The notes: generated from the letters alone by a model not told the origin. Counted from the first letter of the stretch, positions 15,329-24,422 are shown. The stretch: 35,970 bases of DNA from Candidatus Rifleibacteriota bacterium (GCA_029565415.1 JAKQOH010000173.1:1-35970), one strand, 5' to 3'. Program-made: numbers and translations.

Positions 15329-17536
15329 ATGTCACTTCGGATCAATCAGAACACTCTTTCTCTCAAGACTCACTCTACGCTGTCGCAGACTTCGACCCGG
15401 CTCGAAAAATCCATCGAAAAGCTGAGTTCGGGGTTACGGATCAATCGGGCGGCGGATGATGCCGCCGGCTTGGCGATCAGCGAAAAACTTCGCCGGCAGG
15501 TCAGGGGCCTGGGCAGGGCCGTATTGAACGCCCAGGACGGCATTTCCATGATCCAGTCGGCGGAAGGTTCGCTCAGCGAGACTCACAGCATTCTTCAGCG
15601 CATGCGGGAGCTGGCGATCCAGTCCAGCAACGATACGCTGACCAGCAATGACCGGCTGGAAATCCAGAAGGAAGTCAACCAGCTCCGCGACGACATCAAC
15701 CGTATTGCCCGCAACACGGAGTTCAACACCAAGAAACTCCTCGACGGCAGCCAGACAGCTCTCATCAGCGCCAGTTCCGGCTCTGTGCAGGGAATGGTGA
15801 CTGGCGTTGGCCAGGGAAGCGGCGATTACGATGTCAGCATTGCCCTGATCCATGGTGGTATCAGCCAGATGCAGCGGTCGCAGATCATGACCCTGAAGGA
15901 CAATGCCGGCGTGCTTGCCCAAGGCTCGACGCAGCTTCAGAGTATCGCGCAGTTCTACGATGCGAATGGGATCTTCTCGCTTGGCATCGCTCAGACCCTC
16001 ACACTCACCGGAAACTCAAAGAGTGCTACGGTCGTGGTTGATGGCCAGATGACCCTCGACAAGCTTGCTGCATCGATTCAGAATGCTCTTGTCAGCAATT
16101 CCGGGCTCGATATCGCGAACTCCAAAGTGTCGTTGGTGAACACGGCTCAGACCGGTGTAGCCGAACTCGGCGGCTACTTCCAGATGACGTCCGGTTCGAT
16201 CGGCGAATCCGGGGATGTGGCTCTGGCGGCTGATCAGGCACTTCTGAACGCCCTTGGCATGACCACGGTGCGCAGCTCGAAGAACAATCTTGTCGAGGTC
16301 ACTTCCCGTGACATGTTCGGCAATCTCAACCAGGTTCGTACGGCGGATAACAATGCTTCAAGCCTTCTGGCGGGGGTTGACGTCCAGTTTTCTTCTCAGG
16401 CGGCGCAAGTTGCCGGTCTGGGTGGGCTCGAAACCGGTTTGACCCTCACTGCCCAGACATTAACCATCTCCGCCGGTGGAACAGAAATTGCCCTCACGAT
16501 CGCGGGGGGTGATTGGAGCATGGAAGGGATCACCCGTTCGATCAACCAGCAGATATCCGCCTTGGCCGTGAACGGCATGAGCGGTGCCCGTTCGGTGGTT
16601 GTCGATGGGCAGATTCGGATCCTGTTCGAACCCACCGCGGCAAGCATCGCTTCGACGATCAATGTCACGGGAGCCTCGGCGGCTGCCACCCTCGGTCTCT
16701 CCAACGGTACCTACAGCGGGTTCGTTCAGGGTTCGAAGGATGTGACCAAGGAACTCTTCGGGTTCAGCCGGTTTGCGAACGTCGCAGCAACCAGTGTCGT
16801 GTTCAGCGTTTCGGACGGTATCGGCATTGCTACGGTCTCTTTCTCCACGGTTTCAACAGCCACGGTGGCCGACTTGATAAACTTTGCCTCCTGGCAGGCA
16901 TCGCAGAATGCGACCATGAAACTGGCAACCGTGCAGATCCGGATCGATGCGGTGAATGGCGGACTTGCGTTCACCTCGCTCCGAGTCGGAAATGAAAACA
17001 CGACGGCGGGAACGACGATCAGCCAGGTTATCGTGAACATAACGGACAACGCCAACAGTGGTTTCATCAATAAGTTCGGCATGGCCTCGAGTGCTGCTGC
17101 CGTGGGTGATGGCGAAAAGAACTTCCGCCTGCATATGGTGGACAATACGCCACAGTTCCAGATCGGTGCCGATCAGGGCCAGAACATGAAGATCTCGATC
17201 CGCGACGTGTCGGCGAAGGCTTTGAATGTCGACAATCTCGACATGACGACGATCGAGGGGGCCCAGAAGAGCCTGGCGAAGATCGGGAAGGCGATCGATG
17301 CCGTGTCCGCCGAGCGGTCGAAGCTTGGCTCCTTCCAGAACCGCCTGGAATACGCGATCAACAACCTGAAGAACACCCAGACCAACCTGACCTCGGCCGA
17401 ATCCCGCATCCGCGATGCCGACATGGCGCAGGAGATGATCGAGTTCACCCGGAACCAGATCATCTCCCAGTCGGGCACGGCAATGCTGGCTCAGGCGAAT
17501 ATGGTACCCCAGGGCGTTCTCCAGCTCCTGAGCTGA
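15329..17536 (+). CDS. fliC: Flagellin 4 (735 aa)
   Basis: This is a filament subunit with standard ends (MSLRINQNTLSLKTHSTLSQ; LSSGLRINRAADDAAGLAIS; ESRIRDADMAQEMIEF; MVPQGVLQLLS). The ATG at 15329 is 7 nt after ATGGAGG; the ATG at 15296 would place the leader hairpin inside the gene and is rejected. The central region follows flagellins 2 and 3 in order of elements (IHGGISQMQRSQ, QFYDANGIFSLGI, VDGQMTLDKLAASIQNAL). Its end shares a stretch of about 35 identical bases with flagellin 2 around the E-S-R-I-R-D codons, so recent exchange between copies is possible. No cysteine is seen. Confidence 0.95.
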   Translation: MSLRINQNTLSLKTHSTLSQTSTRLEKSIEKLSSGLRINRAADDAAGLAISEKLRRQVRGLGRAVLNAQDGISMIQSAEGSLSETHSILQRMRELAIQSSNDTLTSNDRLEIQKEVNQLRDDINRIARNTEFNTKKLLDGSQTALISASSGSVQGMVTGVGQGSGDYDVSIALIHGGISQMQRSQIMTLKDNAGVLAQGSTQLQSIAQFYDANGIFSLGIAQTLTLTGNSKSATVVVDGQMTLDKLAASIQNALVSNSGLDIANSKVSLVNTAQTGVAELGGYFQMTSGSIGESGDVALAADQALLNALGMTTVRSSKNNLVEVTSRDMFGNLNQVRTADNNASSLLAGVDVQFSSQAAQVAGLGGLETGLTLTAQTLTISAGGTEIALTIAGGDWSMEGITRSINQQISALAVNGMSGARSVVVDGQIRILFEPTAASIASTINVTGASAAATLGLSNGTYSGFVQGSKDVTKELFGFSRFANVAATSVVFSVSDGIGIATVSFSTVSTATVADLINFASWQASQNATMKLATVQIRIDAVNGGLAFTSLRVGNENTTAGTTISQVIVNITDNANSGFINKFGMASSAAAVGDGEKNFRLHMVDNTPQFQIGADQGQNMKISIRDVSAKALNVDNLDMTTIEGAQKSLAKIGKAIDAVSAERSKLGSFQNRLEYAINNLKNTQTNLTSAESRIRDADMAQEMIEFTRNQIISQSGTAMLAQANMVPQGVLQLLS

Positions 17537-17559
17537 TGAAAAGATCTTTGGTACTCTGA

Positions 17560-17565
17560 TATACT
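17560..17565 (+). promoter_or_regulatory. Candidate extended -10 promoter for the flaG operon
   Basis: TGATATACT contains TATACT (17560-17565) preceded by TG at the extended -10 position. The -35 (TGAAAA, 17537-17542) is poor. Transcription would begin near 17572, directly before a stable hairpin. Confidence 0.35.
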
Positions 17566-17575
17566 GAGGTCGACC

Positions 17576-17609
17576 GGCCGGGAGGAGGGGCATCACCCTC
17601 TTCCCGGCC
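17576..17609 (+). other. 14-bp hairpin in the flaG leader
   Basis: GGCCGGGAGGAGGG (17576-17589) pairs with CCCTCTTCCCGGCC (17596-17609, one G-U) around a 6-nt loop. No T tract follows, so it is not a typical terminator. It may be a weak end for flagellin 4 mRNA or, if the promoter at 17560 is real, a 5' stabilising structure. Confidence 0.5.
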
Positions 17610-17678
17610 ATGACCGCAAACGAACGAGTTTGAAATTCGAGAGGCGTATCCGGCGCTTCACGAAAGGAGGGAAAACCC

Positions 17679-18050
17679 ATGGAAATCGGAAATGTCAAAC
17701 CTGTGAATGTCCAAGTTCCTGGCACGTCTTCTGATCCCGAGGTCACGCTTCCGCTGCAGAAAAGCGGCACTCCCATGCAGCAGGAGGCCGAAAAGGCCGA
17801 AGCCGAGAAGCAGGATCCCGAGAAGCAGATGGAGAAACTCGACGAAGCCGTCGATAAGCTGAATAAGACGTCGATGATCTTCGACCGGTCGCTGCGGTTC
17901 CAGATTCACAAGGCGACCAGGGAGACGATGGTTTCCGTCATCGACATGAACAACGACAAGGTCATCCGCGAAATTCCGTCGGAGGAAGTGCTCGATTTCG
18001 TTTCGAAAATGAGGGATTATCTCGGCATGATTTTCGACAAAAAAGCCTGA
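17679..18050 (+). CDS. flaG: FlaG, flagellar filament-length related protein
   Basis: The 123-aa protein has a variable N-terminal half and the conserved FlaG C-terminal half (about residues 65-118: FDRSLRFQIHKATRETMVSV, then V-I-D-x-x-x-x-K-V-I-R-E-I-P and a closing helix). FlaG proteins affect filament length in several bacteria; the mechanism is unknown. Residues 30-60 are an E/K-rich helix. The ATG at 17679 follows AAAGGAGGG. fliD follows 62 nt downstream, the usual flaG-fliD order. Confidence 0.92.
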   Translation: MEIGNVKPVNVQVPGTSSDPEVTLPLQKSGTPMQQEAEKAEAEKQDPEKQMEKLDEAVDKLNKTSMIFDRSLRFQIHKATRETMVSVIDMNNDKVIREIPSEEVLDFVSKMRDYLGMIFDKKA

Positions 18051-18087
18051 TATAGCACGGTGCAGGGAGCAGCCGAAAGAGAACGGC

Positions 18088-18105
18088 GCCTCCACCCAAG
18101 GAGGT
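18088..18105 (+). promoter_or_regulatory. Hairpin covering the fliD ribosome site
   Basis: CCTCC (18089-18093) pairs exactly with GGAGG (18100-18104), the fliD Shine-Dalgarno sequence, with one extra G-U pair and a 6-nt loop. It may lower or regulate fliD translation. It is short, so the effect is uncertain. Confidence 0.4.
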
Positions 18106-18112
18106 AGGCATC

Positions 18113-21088
18113 ATGGTCAGCAGTATATCGCGCAACTGGGTTGGTGGCCTGTCCAGCGGGATGGACACGCAGAGCCTGATCGACAAGATCATGCAGGCCG
18201 AACGTGCCCCGCTGAATGCCCTGGAGCAGAAGCGCAACAAGGTTTCCTATCAGCAGTCGATGCTGCAGGAGATCAACCTCAAGCTGCTCACGCTGCAGAA
18301 CAAGGCCACTGACCTTGTTTTTTCGCGTACGTTCAACTCGAAAAAAGTCTCTTCGTCGGACGACAAGCTGCTGAGCGCCACGGCCACCACCTCGGCGAAG
18401 GTCGGCAGCTATACGCTGAAGGTCAAACAGCTCGCCACGTCGACGAAGGTCTCCTCGATCTCCCGCCTCGGCGGGGCTGTCGAGCTGGGGGAGAACCTCA
18501 AAAGCACGAAGTCGCTCGGGGGCGCCAACACGGAGCTGAGCAACCTGGGCATCAACGCGGGCACCATCGATCTGACGATCGGTTCTGCCTCGACGAGCGT
18601 GAGCGTCGGCGCGGGGGCCACCGTCCAGGATCTGATCGGCAGCATCAACACGGCCATTTCCAGCAACAATGAGATGCGCGGAAAAGGGGTCGCGAGTTTC
18701 GACCAGAAGACGAACCGGATGAAGATCACGCTTCTGGACAGCTCGAAAACCCTGACCATGAGCGATTCCGTCGGTGATTCGGTGACGAAGATGTTCTCAG
18801 GCACGGGAACATTCACCCTGACTCGGGACCAACCCGCCCGGGAGTCTTCTCTCGTCAGCATCCGGTCCGGCCTCGAAGCCACGCTTCAGGATCTCGGCAT
18901 CGACCCGCTTTCGACCATGACGCTGCAGCGGCAGGGCGGGCCGGTCGAGGCGCTCGACCTGGCGGCTGCCGGACTGACCGCGGGCTCCACCGTTTCCGAA
19001 CTGATCGGGGCGCTGAATCATCAGATCGATGCCACCCCTTCCCTGGTGAAGGGCGGTGTCGTCACCGGCAATCCGGCGGACCGGCTTTCCGAGTTCCGGT
19101 TTGACCAGGCGACCGGCAAGCTGATGCTGGCCAATACGAACAGTGCCGACACGACCAAGGTTACGCTGGGTACGACAACGGGAAACCTGCCCCAGATGCT
19201 GTTCGGCAACATCACCGCGACGACCTCGACGGATGCCGGGGCGAAGCTGGCCAACGAAACATTTTCCTCCGTCATCTCGTCCGGCACCTTCACTCTGGAT
19301 GGCGTGGGCATCACCGTGGACAGTCAGACCGACTCGCTCCAGAGCGTGCTTTCCCGCATCACCTCCCTGACAGGGATCAACGCGAGTTATGACTCGGCGA
19401 AGGATGTGATCCGTCTGACCCGGAAGGATGGCAGCACGCTTCCGATCGGCCTCGGAACGGCGAATGACACGAGCAACTTCCTTTCCGTCACGGGACTCAT
19501 TTCGGGGCCGCAGCAGAGTGCGGCCGTCCTGAAGAGCGGGGGGGCGCTGGGTTTTTCCGCATCGGATGCCCTGACGAAGAATCTCGAGACCCTCGGCCTG
19601 GCCCCGGCCGCGACGAGCGGTCAGATGCGGATCACGGTGAACGGGACGGCGAACACGATCGGCTGGACCTCGACGGATTCGCTGGCATCCGTGATGGAGC
19701 GCATCGATGCCATTGGCGGGGTCGAGAAGGTCTGGTATGACCAGGCGAGTCACACGTTCCAGATCGCCTCCGAAAAAACCGGCTCGTCGGCCTCGCTGAA
19801 GCTGGAAGATCTCGCCGGCGGCCTTTCGGCGGCTCTGGGGATCGCTTCGGGAACGACGGCTGCCGGTTCGGATGTCAGCAGCACGCTCGTGAGCAGCCGG
19901 CCGCTTTCCTCCGTGCAGACTGCTGCGACGCTGGATAATGCCGGGATGACGATTCCCGTCACGAGCGGTTCGTTCACCATCAATGGCGTCACCTTCACGG
20001 TGCCGAGCACCTCCTCGATGACGCTCGATACGCTGATGACCACGATCAACAACAATGCCAAGGCCGGAGTGAAGGCCGAGTTCGATGCCGGCTCGGGCAA
20101 GTTCATCCTGACGTCGAAGCAGACGGGCAATACCACGATCGCCCTGGGCGCTCCGACGGACACCAGCAACTTCCTGTCCGCCATGGGGCTGGCGACGTCC
20201 CCGCAGGAGGTCGGTCAGAACGCGATCTTCTCGGTGGACGGCTTGTATGGCGGCGCTGATATCGTGCGCCAGTCGAACGCGGTGTCGGATGTCGTCACGG
20301 GGGTGACGTTCACCCTGAAGGCGACGACGACCGGCCCCGGGGAAACCGTCAATATATCTACAGATACAGAATCCGCGCGGAAGGCGATCGACTCGTTCAT
20401 CGAGAGTTACAACGAGGTGATGGATCTGGTGTTCACCCGCCTGACGGAAAAGCACGACGGAACCCTGCAGGCGCTGACGGACGAGGAGAAAAACGCCCTT
20501 TCGAAGGAAGATCTCGCCGCCTACGAGACGACCTACAAGGTGGGGCTGCTGGCCGGCGATTCGACTCTGGCGAGTGCCCGGAACCGGATGCGTGTTGCCA
20601 TGGCGGGGATCGTGGGCAGTGCCGACAAGCTGTTCGACAGTCTGACGGATATCGGCATTTCGACCGGCACCGTCGGGTCGGATTACCGGACGACCCAGGT
20701 CGGAAAGCTCACGATCACGGACGAGGAAAAGCTGACCCAGGCCTTGACCGAGAATCCCGACAAGATCGCCGATCTCTTCGCGAAGGATGCGACCACGGAG
20801 TCGGGGATGGGGGTTGCGCGGCGTCTGAAGAATCTGCTCAACGAGTTCACGAAGAGCGACGGTATCCTGACGAAGCGGGCCGGCCGTTCCGGTGTCGCCG
20901 CATCGAATAGCTCGATGGACAAGCAGATCACGCTGATCAACGATCAGATCTCGCGCCAGGAGAACCGGCTCAAGGACCGCGAAGAGGCGCTGCTGAAACA
21001 GTATGCGGCTCTGGAAACGGCGATGTCGAAGTATCAGAGCCAGTCCGAGGCTTTTTCCAACCAGCTTTCCCAGTTGATGGGGAAGTGA
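18113..21088 (+). CDS. fliD: FliD, filament cap protein, greatly enlarged
   Basis: FliD forms the cap at the filament tip and helps flagellin fold into place. The N-terminus (G-G-L-S-S-G-M-D-T-Q-S-L-I-D-K-I-M, residues 11-27) and C-terminus (SMDKQITLINDQISRQENRL, then a long coiled coil) are typical FliD. Usual lengths are 450-650 aa; this one is 991. The extra length is a series of flagellin-IN-like units in the middle (starting near residues 145, 262, 388, 492 and 622), for example SGSFTINGVTFTV followed by a helix and GSGKFILTSKQTGN. The ATG at 18113 follows AAGGAGG, which can be masked by a hairpin. The codons at 20351-20371 are unusually A/T-ending. Confidence 0.94.
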   Translation: MVSSISRNWVGGLSSGMDTQSLIDKIMQAERAPLNALEQKRNKVSYQQSMLQEINLKLLTLQNKATDLVFSRTFNSKKVSSSDDKLLSATATTSAKVGSYTLKVKQLATSTKVSSISRLGGAVELGENLKSTKSLGGANTELSNLGINAGTIDLTIGSASTSVSVGAGATVQDLIGSINTAISSNNEMRGKGVASFDQKTNRMKITLLDSSKTLTMSDSVGDSVTKMFSGTGTFTLTRDQPARESSLVSIRSGLEATLQDLGIDPLSTMTLQRQGGPVEALDLAAAGLTAGSTVSELIGALNHQIDATPSLVKGGVVTGNPADRLSEFRFDQATGKLMLANTNSADTTKVTLGTTTGNLPQMLFGNITATTSTDAGAKLANETFSSVISSGTFTLDGVGITVDSQTDSLQSVLSRITSLTGINASYDSAKDVIRLTRKDGSTLPIGLGTANDTSNFLSVTGLISGPQQSAAVLKSGGALGFSASDALTKNLETLGLAPAATSGQMRITVNGTANTIGWTSTDSLASVMERIDAIGGVEKVWYDQASHTFQIASEKTGSSASLKLEDLAGGLSAALGIASGTTAAGSDVSSTLVSSRPLSSVQTAATLDNAGMTIPVTSGSFTINGVTFTVPSTSSMTLDTLMTTINNNAKAGVKAEFDAGSGKFILTSKQTGNTTIALGAPTDTSNFLSAMGLATSPQEVGQNAIFSVDGLYGGADIVRQSNAVSDVVTGVTFTLKATTTGPGETVNISTDTESARKAIDSFIESYNEVMDLVFTRLTEKHDGTLQALTDEEKNALSKEDLAAYETTYKVGLLAGDSTLASARNRMRVAMAGIVGSADKLFDSLTDIGISTGTVGSDYRTTQVGKLTITDEEKLTQALTENPDKIADLFAKDATTESGMGVARRLKNLLNEFTKSDGILTKRAGRSGVAASNSSMDKQITLINDQISRQENRLKDREEALLKQYAALETAMSKYQSQSEAFSNQLSQLMGK

Positions 21089-21119
21089 GCGGCAATCTGA
21101 TACGAGAAGGGGTGTTCGA

Positions 21120-21764
21120 TTGAATATTCTGCTGAATGGTCAGGCGCTGAGCATCGAGGGCGTCACGCCTGAGGTGACGCTGGCCGAGCTCGTTGACACG
21201 GTCACGGAAGAGCTGAAGGAGTCGGGGGCCACGATCATGGAAATCGCGGCTGATGATATCCGCATAAGTATTGAACAGACGGACGAACTGGAGACGAGGA
21301 GACTCGTCGAGTTCGAGACCATCGATATCCTGACGGCCACCGCCCGGGACCTGCTGGAAATGGCGCTCGGGGAGTCGGAAGAGATCTTCGGGTTCATCGA
21401 TGAAAGCGCCCGGAATGTTGCGGCCGATCTGCGGAACGGCAAGGTCAAGGAAGCGATGGAGCGGCATCTCGAGACGCTCGACGGGCTCGAATGGCTCTCT
21501 TCGATTCTGAAACACCTGGTCGTGGGGTTTGCTGCCGAAATGAGCGAGACTTCGATCGAGCCGCGCCGGAAGCAGTTGTTCGACCGTCTTGCGGCCCAGA
21601 TGGCGGAGCTGCAGAAAGCCCAGGAGCACACCGACTGGGTCGGCCTTGCGGATGTTCTCGAGTATGAAATTCCCGAGATCACCGCCGAGGGCCGGACGCT
21701 GTTCGCCGATCTGCGCGAGCTGGTGCCGGACGCCGGAGAGCCGGAGAACGACGACCGGGGCTGA
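21120..21764 (+). CDS. Unrecognised protein in the flagellar cluster (214 aa)
   Basis: I do not recognise a family. The start is a TTG at 21120 after AGAAGGGG. The first 65 residues alternate strands and a helix (MNILLNGQAL, then VTLAELVDTVTEELKESG and ISIEQTDEL), like a small ubiquitin- or ThiS-like beta-grasp fold. The rest (70-200) is acidic and mostly helical, with regular leucines (TARDLLEMAL, MERHLETLDGLEWL, LFDRLAAQMAELQKAQ). It lies between fliD and the Maf glycosyltransferase, with fliS further on. A cytoplasmic chaperone or assembly role, in the way FliT serves FliD, is a guess from context. Confidence 0.75.
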   Translation: MNILLNGQALSIEGVTPEVTLAELVDTVTEELKESGATIMEIAADDIRISIEQTDELETRRLVEFETIDILTATARDLLEMALGESEEIFGFIDESARNVAADLRNGKVKEAMERHLETLDGLEWLSSILKHLVVGFAAEMSETSIEPRRKQLFDRLAAQMAELQKAQEHTDWVGLADVLEYEIPEITAEGRTLFADLRELVPDAGEPENDDRG

Positions 21765-21791
21765 CGTCGCCCCCATCGGAAGGACGCACCC

Positions 21792-23738
21792 ATGGAAATG
21801 CCTTTTCTGAAGGCCAATCTGAAGGCGCTGCAGCGACACCCGCATGTGTATGCGACGGTGGAGCGGAGCCTCGCAGCGTCGTTGGACGCGTCCTACCGGC
21901 TCGAACCCGCAAAGAACGGGCTTCCGACCCTGATCGTCGAGGTGGAGGGCCGCCCGATCACCTATCACAGCCGCTATGATCCGGCTATCGAGGCCAGACG
22001 CATCGTCGATGCAGCTCTCCAGGCCGGCCGGACGCATGTGCTGGTTCTCGGGTATGGATTGGGATATAGTTTAGAATATATTCTCGAGCGGCTTCCCGTT
22101 CCCGGCGTTTCGAAGCAGGTTCATGTCATCGAGCCCGACCCCCAGGTGTTCGTGCGGGCGCTTTCCTGCCGCGATCTTCAGGCGGTGCTGAACGATCCGA
22201 GGGTCGAATGGAGCGTGGGGGCGAGTCCGGACGAGGCCGGAGAGCGCTGGGGGGCGGGGCTGGACTGGACCGCGCTGGAAGCCCTCACCCTCGTCGAACA
22301 TGCGCCATCGATCATGAGGTTCCATGCCTACTTCGAGCGGATCAAGGAAAAGGTCCGGTATCTCTCCAGCCGGTCGAAGGGGAACCTCGTCACCCTGATG
22401 TATACGGGAAACGAGTTCCACACGAACGCCTTCGCCAACCTTCCGGATGTCCTGGGGATGCCGGGAGTCGGCCGCCTGTTCGACCGGTTCGCCGGCGTGC
22501 CGGCTGTCATCGTCGCCGCCGGGCCATCGCTCGAAAAGAACGTGCATCTGCTTGCCGAGGTCCGGGACCGCTATCTGATCATCAGCGTCGACACGTCGTT
22601 CCGGCAACTCGTCGCTCGTGGTATACGGCCTCATATTGTTCTTGCCGCCGATCCGAGCTATCTCAACTCCCTCGATTTCGTCGGGGTCGAGCACGAGACG
22701 GATGTCGTGCTCGCCGTCGAGCCGATGACGCACCCGGACATCCTCACGAGCTTCCAGGGGCCGAAGATGGCCATGACGTTCGGTGGGGGGCTGCACCGGC
22801 TGATCGACCGGTTCCGGGAGCCGACGGGGACCCTGCTGAGCTGGGGCTCGATATCGACGACGGCGTTCGATCTGGCCAGGCGGTGCGCCTGCGATCCGAT
22901 CGTTTTCGTCGGTCTCGATCTCTCGTTCCAGGACGGGCGGCTGTATGCGCGAGGCTCCTACTCCGATGACGTCTTCTACGACCGCGTGCATCCGTACACC
23001 TCGCTGGAGCACGAAACGGTGGAGTATATCCAGACCCGGGGTGTTCATCGGATCGAGATGCCGGACGGCACGACCCGGTTCACCGATGAAAATATGCATA
23101 TCTATCGTTCCTGGTTCGAAGACCAGTTCCGGCAGACGCGGCAGAAGGTCATCAATGCGACGGAGGGCGGCGTCGTCACGAAGCATGTCACCTGCCTTCC
23201 GTTCCGGGAGGTCATGGAAACCTGGCCCGGAAGCCCCGTGCCCGTCGGGGGCATCCTGCGAGAACTCGCGAAAGCTCCGGTCAGGCAGGATGTGCCGGGG
23301 CTTCTTGGTCATCTCCGGGAACTGGCGGCCGAACTCCGGCGACAGCAGAACGAGCTGCGGCGGGCAACGGCGCTGTGCCGCAAACTCGGCGGCCAGGCGA
23401 CGGCCGGCAGCACCCCGGCGATGCTCACAGGGCCGGCGCGGGCGCAATATCAGGAGCTCCTCGATATCCATGACCATCTCCTGGACTCGGATGAACTCTA
23501 TGCCTGGTATGCCACGCATCAGACCCGGTTCGTCACCCGGCATGCGGCTGAGCTGAAACGGCTGAAGGCAAATGACGATGCGACCGTGGCGGCCTGGGTC
23601 GGGGAGATCGCCGCGTTTTTCGCGTCGGCCGACAGGTTTCATCAATACCAGATTCCTTTGATATCTACAGCTATAGAACGACTTCGCGGAACACGTGCCG
23701 CCGAAGTCACGACAATGACGGCAGGTGATCCCGGATGA
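21792..23738 (+). CDS. Maf-type motility-associated glycosyltransferase (DUF115)
   Basis: The 648-aa protein matches the motility-associated factor family in length and core motifs: PAVIVAAGPSLEKN (about residues 236-249), ISVDTSFRQLVARGIRPHIV, LAADPS, and VFVGLDLSF near 371. Maf proteins transfer nonulosonic acids such as pseudaminic or legionaminic acid to serine/threonine of flagellin in the cytoplasm. The N-terminal domain (1-200) has a Rossmann-like VLVLGYGLGYSL segment. The last 130 residues are helical. The stop overlaps the fliS start by 4 nt (ATGA), so flagellin chaperone and modifier are translated together. No sugar-acid synthesis genes are in this window. Two A/T-ending codon patches occur at 22053-22082 and 23652-23684. 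Confidence 0.88.
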   Translation: MEMPFLKANLKALQRHPHVYATVERSLAASLDASYRLEPAKNGLPTLIVEVEGRPITYHSRYDPAIEARRIVDAALQAGRTHVLVLGYGLGYSLEYILERLPVPGVSKQVHVIEPDPQVFVRALSCRDLQAVLNDPRVEWSVGASPDEAGERWGAGLDWTALEALTLVEHAPSIMRFHAYFERIKEKVRYLSSRSKGNLVTLMYTGNEFHTNAFANLPDVLGMPGVGRLFDRFAGVPAVIVAAGPSLEKNVHLLAEVRDRYLIISVDTSFRQLVARGIRPHIVLAADPSYLNSLDFVGVEHETDVVLAVEPMTHPDILTSFQGPKMAMTFGGGLHRLIDRFREPTGTLLSWGSISTTAFDLARRCACDPIVFVGLDLSFQDGRLYARGSYSDDVFYDRVHPYTSLEHETVEYIQTRGVHRIEMPDGTTRFTDENMHIYRSWFEDQFRQTRQKVINATEGGVVTKHVTCLPFREVMETWPGSPVPVGGILRELAKAPVRQDVPGLLGHLRELAAELRRQQNELRRATALCRKLGGQATAGSTPAMLTGPARAQYQELLDIHDHLLDSDELYAWYATHQTRFVTRHAAELKRLKANDDATVAAWVGEIAAFFASADRFHQYQIPLISTAIERLRGTRAAEVTTMTAGDPG

Positions 23739-24166
23739 CGACGAACACCCAGCAGGATTCCTATCGCAAGACGCAGATCGATACGGCTTCCCCGGAAGCC
23801 CTCATCCTGATGCTGTATGACGGGGCTTTGCGGTTCATGAGCCAGGCCGACGAGGCCTTCGAGGCGCACAACAACGAGCTGATCAGCAACATGCTGCTCC
23901 GTGTCCAGGCGATCATCACCGAGCTGCTGACATCACTCGACAAGGAGAAGGGCGGCGAGATTGCGATCAATCTCGAGCGGCTGTACCTGTTTTTCCTGGA
24001 AAGGCTGGCCGACAGCAATGTCCGGAAGGATCCGCTTCCCATGCGGCAGATCAAGCCTCTCATCGAGGATCTCCGCAACACCTGGGCCGAAGCCATGAAG
24101 CTGAATGCAAAAAATCCCGTGACGCCGTCGCAGCCGCCCAGGCCGCGGCTGAACGTTTCCGCTTGA
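23735..24166 (+). CDS. fliS: FliS, flagellin export chaperone
   Basis: FliS binds the C-terminal helices of flagellin in the cytoplasm and prevents early polymerisation. The 143-aa protein has the family signature Y-R-K-T-Q-I-D-T-A-S-P-E-A-L-I-L-M-L-Y-D-G-A-L-R-F (residues 10-34) and then a four-helix pattern. A proline-rich tail of about 15 residues ends it. It overlaps the Maf gene by 4 nt. In some bacteria FliS also interacts with FliW; both are present here. Confidence 0.95.
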   Translation: MTTNTQQDSYRKTQIDTASPEALILMLYDGALRFMSQADEAFEAHNNELISNMLLRVQAIITELLTSLDKEKGGEIAINLERLYLFFLERLADSNVRKDPLPMRQIKPLIEDLRNTWAEAMKLNAKNPVTPSQPPRPRLNVSA

Positions 24167-24191
24167 ACGATACCGAAGGGGGGTGGAACAC

Positions 24192-24371
24192 ATGTCGGGA
24201 GTCAGTGGGGTCGGCGGAGGAGGAAACATCGTCGATCTGATGCGCATTCTCGAACAGGGGCAGCAGCAGTCGCTCGATATGGCGAAAAAACTGATCCAGG
24301 TCGCCAACGCCACCAAGGTGACATCGGCGGAAGCCGAGGGAATCGGCGCGGCTCTGGATATCTACGCCTGA
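24192..24371 (+). CDS. YjfB-like putative motility protein (59 aa)
   Basis: This is a small protein: a glycine-rich start (MSGVSGVGGGGN) and one amphipathic helix rich in Q, L and A (residues 12-40), ending in ALDIYA. Size, the helix with MRILEQGQQQSLDMAKKL and placement after fliS suggest the YjfB putative motility family, whose role is not known. I choose the ATG at 24192, 8 nt after a G-rich ribosome site (24177-24183); a GTG at 24183 would overlap that site. Family assignment is tentative. Confidence 0.6.
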   Translation: MSGVSGVGGGGNIVDLMRILEQGQQQSLDMAKKLIQVANATKVTSAEAEGIGAALDIYA

Positions 24372-24422
24372 TCGATTGGACGAACAGCGGATGGTGATGA
24401 TGCGCGGAACGAGGAACCGAGC

